Assembly: GCA_030685235.1 (NCBI GenBank)
Contig: MU839323.1
Coordinates: forward strand, 1 to 19,072
Direction: 5' to 3'
Origin: Copromyces sp. CBS 386.78
Taxonomy: Eukaryota; Ascomycota; Sordariomycetes; Sordariales; Sordariaceae
Length of the DNA: 19,072 nt
Positions 10,620 to 19,072 of the stretch are shown in pieces. How positions within the stretch are numbered: the stretch's first letter is position 1; each line of letters begins with the position of its first letter. A program made the translations under genes and the position numbers. Below the pieces are notes generated by a model, which was not told the DNA's origin, did not search any database, and was given only the letters and a program-made list of their open reading frames with translations.

Positions 10620-11640
10620 GGGAAGACTCTTATCCTATTGTCGGAAAATTTTTCGCGATCTTTTCTTTTATTATTCTTTTACTTATATATAGGAAACACC
10701 CCAATTCCTTCGGCACTCAAACCCCAACTATTAATAGAGGGAATTTTCGCTATTCCCTTTATACCTAACGATTTTCTTAGGGCACAGCCTAGAAATAACG
10801 GGCTCTCTTATTTTTATAGTTTTAACCCTCGATTTAACTAATTCCTCTTTTATACCGCTATTATTATTATTATTATTAAAACCCTTATTAGAATTATCGT
10901 TACTAACGGAAAGGGTTTCTTCTTTACTAATCTCCTTCCTTTTAGGAACCTTCTTAAAGACAATTTTCCAATCCTCTTAAAACTTCCTTAGCAAAATAAT
11001 TCTTTTTATATTAATTATTATTTACGTAGTTTACAATCCCGCTATACAATTATTATCCTTATTTTTAACTTTATTTTTATATTCTTTATTTTTATAAAAA
11101 TTTTTATTAAATTCTTCTTTATTATTTCCCATTTCAATATTACTATTTAAATTTCTACCGGAGGGTTCATTATTATCGTCGCTATTATTCTACTAGAAGG
11201 ATAGAAATTCTTCTTTATTCTTTTCTAATTTATAACTACTACGAATAGTACGACTACTACCTCTTAAACCTAACTAATAGTATTCGAATATAGTATAATC
11301 GGCCTAATAGCGAATTTTATAAAGGATCCGTACCTTAACCTTAGTCTAGTCTTCTTATTTAATACCCTTAATAGTTAAGAAATTACCCCCTTAGCCGCAA
11401 TTACCAACTATAGTACAATATAGGCGAATAAAGCTAAGGTCCTTTTAAGCGAGAAATTCGAAGTCTTAAAGGTTTTCTATAGAAGAATTATACTAGTCGG
11501 CTCTGTTACTAAATTAGGCACAATTCTTATAAATCCCCCTTTTAATATTAATTAATATAAATACGTAATTTAGGAAAGAGGTTTAAATATTTAGGGTTTC
11601 CTATTTCCCCTCCGTTATAAAAATAGAAATAAAAGTCTTT
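10620..11640 (-). pseudogene. unrecognised minus-strand coding trace inside the retrotransposon
   Basis: Read on the minus strand from about 11640 to 10620, one frame gives a charged, soluble-looking protein with few breaks. Its longest run free of stops is 10734-10976 (81 codons), and a second of about 50 codons lies near 11030-11190. Landmarks in order are a Cys/Gly-rich stretch (CTIVGNCGQGGNF, about 11380-11420), YKLEKNKEEF near 11222, an Asn/Asp/Lys/Glu-rich low-complexity segment near 11080-11190, then KKVPKRKEISKEE and an Asn tract near 10862-10880. The top strand is pyrimidine-rich here, so the purine-rich coding strand would be the minus strand, opposite to pol. The alternative plus-strand reading is Leu-rich and less natural. 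I recognise no family. It could be an antisense accessory gene or a piece of another inserted element. Confidence 0.4.
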
Positions 11641-14592
11641 TAAAGCCGGGAAACGTAGTAAGAATACAGGTAGTAGTTTCTAAAAATAAAAGTAATTAAT
11701 AAAAAATTATTAAAAAAGATAGGGATAAACGGATTCGTACGGAAAATTAAAATTTTAAATTAAAAGACCCAAAATACATTCTTTCTTTCCCGTAAAGGAT
11801 ATAATATAAAAATTATACGGCTAAGCCCCTTTTTTCTTAATAAATATATATTAAAAGGAAATTTTACCTTTATTAATAATTAGTAAAAGAAAAATACAAT
11901 AATATTCGCTAGCCAACGGAAAAATATTAATAAGCCTTTTAAAAGTAGTAAAATTTAAAAATAATATTTATTTTAAATATAATTAGCCTATAAATTTAAA
12001 TTAAATAATAATAAAAATTTATATTTTACGTATAAAATTTTTATTAAATATATAACCCTCCGTACCTTAAAGACTATCGGGTATAATAGGGTTTATAAAA
12101 GGGTTAATATAAACTTTAAAAAGGAGTTACTTCTTTCTATTAGGCCTTTCGTTAACGTATTTAAAATTATTCTTAGTAATAAAGGGATATATAGGAATAA
12201 GGTCTATATAAATTGGAGGGGCGAGTTTCTTCTTAATTAAGAGGGCTAAATTCGGAATATTAGAAATTGCTTAAAGATCCGTACTAATGCGTTTCGGGGG
12301 AAGATTTAATTATTATATCGCCTTTTAAATAGGATTTATTAAAATAGGCGAATTATTTCTAGATATAGTAGACGGTTGGATTGCGTATAATTAAAGAAGT
12401 AAGACGGATATTGGTAATTAAGAAAAAGAATGCGTAAAAAAGAAAAAAAAAATAAAAAGAAGAAATCTATTAGCGGTTGAAGGGTAAAAATAATAATTCT
12501 TTTAAACGTAGGCGGTATAATTAGTAACCTAAGTATTAGCTAGGCAATTAGTATAAAAATATAATAGAAGTTTATAAAATAAAGGGATAAGAAAATAGGT
12601 AAATATCTATAGGAGTTAATAAACGACAATTAAAATACTATACTACCGGGATAATATTTAATTAATATTCAAACGGATAATAATTAATATTAATCTATAT
12701 TTAAGTATTTTCTTTTAAGTTTCTTTAAAAGTAAATTTACCTTTCTTATAATAAAGTTTTTCTTTTTTCCTTCGATAATAATAATTTACTTATTTAATTA
12801 AAAAAGGATATAATGTAACCTAAAATCTTTTCCTAATTAAAGATAAATATAATAATTAATATAAATAAACTATCCGAAACCATTTAAATATTCTTCGAAT
12901 AATAGGGTACCGAAATTAAAACCTATAAAGAAATCCTTATTCGACTGGGGGAAATTTATTTACTAAGACCTAAACCGGTTAAAAATTTTAATTATACCGA
13001 CGACTAATATTTCACTAAATATATGAAGAATAGGAAATTAAATATTATAAGATCCGTACCCTATAAAATTTAGGGTAATAATAATAATAATAAAAGTACC
13101 TTTATTCGAATATTCGGAGTAGATCTCCGCCTACCGGCCGATTAATAAATTAATTCCGCCTAATCGAATAAAATTCTATAAAAAAGTTTAACTTTCGGAA
13201 TAACTAACCTTTAATATTATATAAATATTTATAATTATTTCGATAAATTCTTTATTATTAAAAATATTATATAAATATTAAGAAAGATCGGGGATAAAAT
13301 ATATATTCTTCCCAATGCGGAAATCTTTATATTAAAAATTTTATAATTTTAGAACGTAGAGGAGGAAATCGCAATTTTCTTTAAAACTACCTAATTCTAA
13401 TATTTACCTATTTATTATAATTAATATTTCGTCCTTACAATTTATAATTAGGCGGTAATAATATAATATTATTATAATTTAATATTTAATGAAGAAAGGA
13501 TAAAATTAATCCGTTTTATTTATAAAGTTTTTATAACCTTTTATTATAATATTTATAGTAAGTACGGAAGAAGGGTCGATTTAAACGACCGACGGTAATA
13601 ATTAAATATAAAATTTCTTACCTAATAATTAACGTAGATTTATAATTTCTAAATTTTAGAAGCGATAAAAATATTCTTTATCGAAATAAAGTAGAAGGAT
13701 TTCTACCTAAATTAAAACAGTACTTTAATACCAATTTTATAGGAAGTAGGGTAATATTAATAATTTTAAATTTAGTTAAACGACTTTTTATAATTAAAAA
13801 ACGTAATAGCTAGATAGTAAATGAAGGCTATATATAACTACACCCGAATAATTTAAGTACGGTCGATAATAAAGTTAATAAGATTAAAAAAAAGGAGTAA
13901 TATTTACTAGTATTCCTAAATATACTATAGAAAATTCGCCTAGTTAAATATAGTATAAAACAAATTTTTTTATAGCTTTAAAATACTTAGAAGAATTAAA
14001 AAATTTAAAATCCTAAAAGAGGAATAGGGAAAGCGGAACGCTTTTTACAACCTACTTAATTAAAAATAAGGAAAGCCCTTAAATTTTATAATTCGCAACG
14101 ACCTTATTTCTAATAAAAATAGAAGAATAGATCCCCTCCTTATTAATACGTTAAAAATACTAGCGACTATTTTTAAAATACCTAAATTATAAAGATTATT
14201 AACCGAAACTTTAAAAATACCCGAAAAAAATCAAAGAATTATTAAACGTATAAAGGACAATAAAAAACTAAGTATATTAGGGTTTAGAGAACGATTCGTT
14301 ATTAATTACTTTATCCTACTTATAAAGAAATTAATAAATAAAAACTTAAAGGATATAAAGGGGGCTAATAAATAAGTTACTACTATCGAATATAAATATA
14401 TACTAATATTCGCAAAAAATATAATCTAAAATATATTTCTACCCTCTGTAATTAATATATTTAAACTATAAGAAATCCTTAATCGAAAGTGAAAGGGTAT
14501 AAAGCAATTACGGAAGAAAGAGCAGGCGAAGAAAGTAAAAGGGGCGCGTAAATAATAAATAGAATATAAAATTATTTACTAATTATTATTTA
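11641..14592 (+). pseudogene. unrecognised long plus-strand coding trace between pol and 3' LTR
   Basis: The top strand becomes purine-rich from about 11650 on, and a coding-like reading can be followed for about 980 codons in two registers. From 11641 to about 12470 the codons start at 11641; from about 12430 to 14592 they start at multiples of 3. The switch falls in an A-rich tract (12425-12468), as after a slip. Stop-free runs are 11983-12237 (85 codons), 14070-14189 (40) and 14193-14372 (60). Landmarks are KVYINWRGEFLL near 12200, RPKPVKNFNYTDD near 12976, FGVDLRLPAD near 13102 and GFRERFVINY near 14280; the end is Lys/Arg/Gln-rich. Most stops are TAA/TAG, with one TGA near 14490. The position after pol suits a third retrotransposon gene, but I see no signal peptide or membrane segment to call it env. 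No family is recognised, and the opposite strand is not fully excluded. Confidence 0.45.
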
Positions 14593-14723
14593 TTTAAGAT
14601 TTTTTACTTTTATATAAGGTGTAAATTACTACCCACTATTCTAAAGAGTATACCCTATTTTTTCCTTTATTAAATATTTGAATTTATAATACGGAAATAA
14701 TTCGGTATATTTTTACTACTTCC

Positions 14724-14733
14724 GAAGGGAAAA
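14724..14733 (+). promoter_or_regulatory. polypurine tract
   Basis: GAAGGGAAAA ends two bases before the TG of the 3' LTR. This is the expected position for the primer of plus-strand DNA synthesis in an LTR retrotransposon. Confidence 0.75.
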
Positions 14734-14735
14734 TT

Positions 14736-15207
14736 TGAGTTAGGGTATTTTATTAGAATAAATATTAAAATATTTATAGAACTAAAATACTAAGGAGCGG
14801 ATCTGCTCTAGGGCTAAATAGGGGTTAAAAATAGAAAAGTATAAGAAGGATAATATCCCCTTTTAAGCTATAAATAACGAACTAAGAAAGAAAAAAATAA
14901 TAAATTAAATACTAATATTCTTAAAATCTTTATAATACTCCTTTTTAAAGTCTTTAATTATATTCGTAAAATACCTTCTATCTTCTTCAATACCGACCTC
15001 CAAATCCGCACCTCGCTATCTTGAAAAAAATATAGAAGTAAAGCTCTACTTCACCTTCTATCTTTCCTTTTAGTAGTTTTATAGCTGTAATTTGACAATT
15101 CTATCCAATTCTACGGACAAAATTATCAACTCTAAATCTACTCCTCGCTATGCAAATTTATATAGTGTGGCCCCGTTCCTTTATTGGTGTGGTTTTGCTC
15201 CATTTCA
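14736..15207 (+). repeat. 3' LTR, 472 bp
   Basis: This copy has the same length as the 5' LTR and aligns to it without gaps. It starts TGAGTTAGGG and keeps the canonical end CATTTCA. The first half is more mutated than the 5' copy (for example AAGGATAATATCC against AAGGATGGCATCC), and the last 110 bases are less mutated (GGTGTGGTTTTGCTCC against AGTATAGTTTTACTCT). Together the two copies show which C and G were lost in each. Confidence 0.95.
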
Positions 15208-15211
15208 CTAT
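15208..15211 (+). repeat. right target-site duplication CTAT
   Basis: CTAT directly follows the CA end of the 3' LTR and matches 2145-2148 before the 5' LTR. Confidence 0.7.
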
Positions 15212-16209
15212 CTCGGGAATTATTAGCGTTAATTAATAGTCGTGCAAAATTCGGCGGGAGTATAATAGTATAAAATATTTAACCGAAATTTTAGTCTACT
15301 ATAATATTATTTTATTTATTACGGCGTAATTAATTTAAGTAAATTAATTTTTCGCTAATTATAAACGGTTAATCGAATATTTTTATAATTAGTGTCGTAT
15401 AGTTATTAAGAATATTAATTAGCGTAATTTTAAAATTATATACGTAATAATAAGCGGTTCAATTAAAGTTTAATTTAAATAATTATATTTAATTCTATAT
15501 AGTATATTAATAAATTATTATATAGACTTTCATTAATATAAATTTCGATTTACTTAAATTTATTACAATTTATAAACTTTAGTAGATTGTACGACTAGAT
15601 ATTAAGGGCAAAAATGAAGTACTATTTATAATTAATTTAGTTTCTATAATTTTCGAATCGGATATTAAAGAGGATAAAACGGATTAATTAATTTTTAAAC
15701 CCTCGTAGTAACCTATATTAATGGTTACGAAACGGATAAAAGTTTAAGAGGGTTTTGCGATAAAGAAGGCGAAGGTCGTATAAAAACCTAATATTAAGAC
15801 TAAAGGTATTAAAAATATAATTAAAGTTATTTTTAAAACGCTAACCCCTATTAAATATAAAGATAAGACGTTTGTTAAAAACGAAGATATTAATAGTAGC
15901 GTACTTCCGAATATGTAATTATATTCGTATTTGTAGTTATTATTAATTATTAAAGAGGAAGAGGATAATAATAACGAATTTCCAAATATCGTTAAATTTA
16001 TTAGGGAGGGTAATAGTTTAAACGATAATATTTTATTAGAAATACAATTAAATAGCGAGGGAAATAATACTATCTAGGAGGAGGAGGGTAAAGAGGAGGA
16101 AGCAATTGCAATTAAAAATATTCTAATTTAAATTATTAGGGGCAAGGGGGCGGTACGTCGTATAGTAAGAAAAGGCCGGAAATAATAAAGGAGAAGACAT
16201 TTTATATAA
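15208..16209 (+). pseudogene. unrecognised plus-strand coding trace with acidic tail
   Basis: In the frame starting at 15208 a coding-like reading runs straight from the retrotransposon junction to TAA at 16207-16209, about 330 codons with RIP-type stops. Stop-free runs are 15784-15915 and 15937-16074. The first half is mixed hydrophobic and Asn/Gln-rich. The second half has LDIKGKNEV (about 15597) and KTLTPIKYKDKTF (about 15835). The acidic segment of Glu/Asp/Asn runs (15950-16110) is followed by a basic end (VRRIVRKGRK near 16155). The acidic-then-basic tail suggests a nucleic-acid or chromatin-associated protein, but that is only inference. The element inserted at its apparent 5' side, so the missing start may lie left of 2148. 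In the same register the left flank (codons starting at multiples of 3 up to 2148) reads on across the duplication, but I could not verify it. Confidence 0.4.
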
Positions 16210-16757
16210 TATATAAAAGTTTTAGCTTTTTAAATATTTTGCTCTTTAAATTTCCTATAATTATTATAAAAGATTTAAGAATTTTTGGTTTTTTTTTCCT
16301 TTTTATTTTTATTTTTTAATAGTACTTTTAATAATATAAAGAAAGAAAAGTTATTATTTCTTAAAACTCTTATAATTTTATAATATAAATAATTAAATAT
16401 TAACTTTTTTTTTTAAGTTATTAATTCGATTCCGCTTCGTAGACTTTTTTTTTCTTTTTTTACTTAAATTTTCTTTACTTTTATAAATATTAATATTAAA
16501 ATATATATATACTTTATTAGTTATATATTCTATTAAAATTTTTTAAATAAATTAGGATTTATTATAGTTATAATATAAAAATATTGTATTTAAAAAGATA
16601 TTTACAAATATAAATAATGGTAAAAAAGTATAAAACGGAATGGTTATTTACGAATACTTTTATACAAATAAAGTTATATTGGTATAAATAATATTATTGA
16701 AACGTAATATTTAAATATATATATTATACAATATATAAAAATTAATATTTTAATTAA
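16210..16757. other. gene-free AT-rich spacer
   Basis: Nothing coding is supported. The stretch has long T-runs at 16290-16320 and 16405-16460, an isolated C/G-containing patch (ATTCGATTCCGCTTCG, about 16425) and TA-alternating DNA at 16500-16760. It separates the plus-strand trace ending at 16209 from the end of the minus-strand integrase remnant, so the two converge here. Confidence 0.55.
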
Positions 16758-18700
16758 CTATAAAGAATATATATTTATAATATTAAATTTACTATCCTCT
16801 TCGCTTATAATAGCTAATAAATCTTCAAGATCGATTTTATCCTTTTTTAATATTTCCCTTATTTTATTTAATACCCCTACTAGTAAATTAAATATATATA
16901 GGTCCAGCTTTTATTAATTTAATTAATAATCGTACAATTTCCTCCTTAAATAGATATATTCTTATTAAAAGGGCCGGTTATATAAGTTGGGAATTAGTAC
17001 TTCAAAATTCAATATAATCCTTTCGCAAAAACTTATTATATCCGCAAGCAAATATTATTCTATATCCTATAGCTTCTTCTTAAATAAAAGGTTAAACTTT
17101 TTTTATCGACGACGGTCGAAATTTATAAAATAATTTATAACCTCCTTTAAATTAGGACATTTCTAAAAAACGTACAATTTTCCAATATAAATATATCTAC
17201 GGTTCTTTTATATATAAATAGTATATACATTCTACATTTCTATAAACTCTTTAATATTGCGTCGAATAAACTCTATAAAAGTAAATAATATCGTAATACA
17301 ATTATAAATATTATCCTTACTAAATTCCCTATTTTCCTTTAATATTTTAAAATATTCCTATAGGGCTAAAATTAATTATATTTCTATTTAAATAATTATA
17401 TTTTAGTGTAATTTATAATCTAAAAGCCCGTTCGCCCCTCCTACAACCTCTTCTACTAGCTTTTAATATATTAATAATTAGTATTCTTTCTAAAATACTA
17501 TATATCTTCCTATTTTAAGAAGCGGTCTTTACTAAACGTAGGCATGTCTTATTCCCGCGATACTATGCGATACGTTATTAGTAATTTATTAAATTCGTTG
17601 TTATATTAGATAATAATAATTTTATCCTTCTCTAACCTTCGGGGTTTAAAAATTTTTATTAATTTTATACTAATTAAATATTAATAGTATATTACGGCTA
17701 CTATTAAAACTTTATTACCTCTATTTAAACGTATTATTATTAATAAAAAATTATACGTCCTAATAACCTTTACCTATTATATAAAGATAGACCTCTTAAT
17801 TGTAGTAAACGTTCTAATATAGTTCTATATAATATATTGCGAATATATATTAATTGCTATATAAATTTAGAAATTAAAGTCCTTAAATTTATAATATATA
17901 TTAATATATTATATATAGTTTAGTCCTAAATATATCTACCCGCCTCGCCTCCTTTATAAACGTTCGAATTTTTCTTATAAATATTTAGGGAAAAAGTCTT
18001 TATATAAATCGAATAAAGGCGTAATAGGGATAAATAGCCGAAAACGTTATTATATATAATATTTATAATTCCCTTCGCCCTATAAAGCGTATTGCAATAT
18101 TATTATTTATTATTTTTACTTATTTAAAAATAGTTTTTATTTCTGTTAAACGTTTTTCTAACTCCTTTAAGCTTAAACGTTTCGTTAACCCTATTTCGTT
18201 ACGTAAATAGTATACGCTATAGTTAGAAATAGTAAACCCCTCCCTTCGAAAGAGCGTTATTAATTATTTATTTGTAAGAACGAATTTAAAGAATTAATAT
18301 TCGAATCGCTCTTTAAACGTAGGGGTTTTTTCTATACGAATTTATTATGTATCGATATTATATTGTATAAAAAAATAAAGAAATATTCGCCGCGAAATTT
18401 TAATATTGAAACGTATTTCCAATTCGTCTAAAATTTCTTTTACTAATCGCTTTTTTCGGTAGTCGTATATAAACTATCCGTAGTAAGCTTCTAAATTAAT
18501 AGTTTAAAGAGCTATTTTATTAGGGAAAAGGTATTTTACTATAGCGTTAGATAAGTATAATAAAACGAACTTTTATATATATTAAATAACGGGAAATATA
18601 CGACGAACGGTTATTTTATACGTAGGTTTCGTTTTTGCCTAAAGTACTAAAGTAATTAATATAGGGTCGGGCGCGAATATGACCGTTTAAATAAAAATAA
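16758..18700 (-). pseudogene. integrase-type (rve/DDE) transposase remnant
   Basis: Read on the minus strand, this matches by motif a family of integrase-core proteins that is widespread in fungal genomes. The lead-in LFDLYKDFFPKYL (about 18000) and an Arg-rich RRRGG are followed by the family block G-P-N-x-x-W-S-x-D at 17926-17900. Here Pro reads Leu, Trp reads TAG and catalytic Asp reads AAT. Seventeen codons on, A-I-D-x-Y-S-R-Y reads AINIYSQY (Asp to Asn at 17849-17851). Forty-two codons later, R-S-D-R-G-x-E reads RLNRGNK (Asn at 17723-17725, Lys at 17711-17713). The C-terminal part keeps FIEFIRRNIKEFIEM, a Trp-as-TAG, then Asn (about 17228-17285), as in the family's W-N block; TAG at 16758-16760 is a likely end. 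A frameshift lies near 18100, and the start is a guess because Met codons are lost. All catalytic acids are altered, so it is inactive. I found no terminal inverted repeats. Confidence 0.75.
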
Positions 18701-19072
18701 AAACGTTTGAATTATTAAGAAAAATCCTATATATTCGATTTTTCTTTAAGACCTTTAAAAAAATCAGAAAAAAATCTACTTTATTATATAAGATAAGTTA
18801 GTAACTTTTCTTATATATAATATAAGAAAAATAAAGTTTTTTTTTATATTATAATAATTTAAAAAATAGAATATATTATTTTAGAGAAATTATAGTTATA
18901 TTAATTTAAAATTCTATTTATATAAATTAGAAAATTTAAATATTAAAATAGTGTTACGAAATAAATTAGAAAATAATAAAAGTAATATTATTTTAATTTT
19001 TAATTAATTTAAATAAATTTATTTAAAAGAATAAGGATTTTTATAATAGAAGACTTATTTTTTATTAATATT
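18701..19072. other. gene-free AT-rich end of window
   Basis: There is no reading frame or motif here. The stretch includes a short inverted repeat around 18780-18830 (TTATATAAGATAAG with CTTATATATAATATAAG) and long A/T runs. If the integrase remnant was part of a transposon, its outer end should be in or beyond this stretch, but I see no terminal repeat matching 16210-16757. Confidence 0.5.

Larger units (their letters stand above)
2149..15207 (+). mobile_element. 13-kb Ty3/Gypsy-type LTR retrotransposon, RIP-inactivated
   Basis: The element is complete in outline: 5' LTR (2149-2620), gag-protease (2672 to about 6480), pol (about 6400-10142), a 4.6-kb extra region (10143-14735), polypurine tract and 3' LTR (14736-15207). 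The order protease, reverse transcriptase, RNase H, integrase is that of Ty3/Gypsy rather than Ty1/Copia. At 13,059 bp it is about twice the length of common fungal Gypsy elements; the excess comes from a very long gag region and the block after pol. Catalytic residues of protease, reverse transcriptase, RNase H and integrase are all changed in ways RIP would produce, so the copy is dead. A primer-binding site could lie just after 2620 but is too mutated to assign. The CTAT duplication shows insertion into pre-existing DNA. Confidence 0.93.

Noticed and set aside
10638..10841. Unbroken 67-codon plus-strand frame starting with TTG
   Set aside because: It overlaps a longer (81-codon) stop-free minus-strand run with a more protein-like, charged composition. 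The plus-strand reading has no motif, and its purine bias is wrong for coding.
11641..14592. Calling the trace after pol an env-like gene
   Set aside because: The position fits, but no signal peptide, cleavage site or membrane anchor is visible; the reading is charged and soluble-looking.
1..19072. Fungal mitochondrial DNA, suggested by the very high A+T
   Set aside because: There are no mitochondrial protein, rRNA or tRNA genes. Gypsy gag-pol and context-specific C-to-T mutation are nuclear hallmarks.
1..19072. CRISPR arrays, attachment sites, bacterial operons or terminators
   Set aside because: No regularly spaced identical repeats, ribosome-binding sites or operon layout. The mobile genes and mutation pattern are fungal.

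Overview
The window looks like a heterochromatic, AT-rich block from a filamentous ascomycete (Pezizomycotina) genome. It is roughly four-fifths A+T by eye. CpA and TpG are rare almost everywhere and TpA is very common, yet CpG is still frequent. That is the signature of repeat-induced point mutation (RIP), a fungal genome defence that turns C into T mainly at CpA in duplicated DNA. I see no intact protein gene, rRNA or tRNA. Every coding trace is broken by TAA and TAG codons where Gln (CAA, CAG) or Trp (TGG) would be expected. Because stops are this easily created, an apparently open frame is weak evidence here; I relied on conserved motifs, on runs free of stops, and on the charge and purine bias of the reading.

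The centre (2149-15207) is one 13,059-bp Ty3/Gypsy-type LTR retrotransposon, plus strand. It has two 472-bp LTRs that align without a gap and differ only by transitions, a CTAT target-site duplication at its ends, and a polypurine tract before the 3' LTR. Inside, in order, are a long gag-protease frame (2672 to about 6480), a pol frame with reverse transcriptase, RNase H and integrase (about 6400-10142), and then 4.6 kb between pol and the 3' LTR that ordinary Gypsy elements do not have. This extra block carries unrecognised coding-like traces: the strand that looks coding switches from minus (10620-11640) to plus (11641-14592).

Left flank (1-2148): gene-poor AT-rich DNA with two interleaved foldback structures, a 12-bp tandem repeat, a short hairpin and a 62-codon unbroken minus-strand frame of unknown identity. 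Right flank (15208-19072): a plus-strand acidic-tailed reading frame directly abutting the insertion, a gene-free spacer, then a minus-strand decayed integrase-type transposase (16758-18700) recognisable by the spacing of its catalytic positions and its G-P-N-x-x-W-S-x-D block.

The genes do not act together as a living system: this is a graveyard of at least two unrelated mobile elements, both inactivated by RIP. The most open question is the origin of the 4.6-kb block between pol and the 3' LTR.
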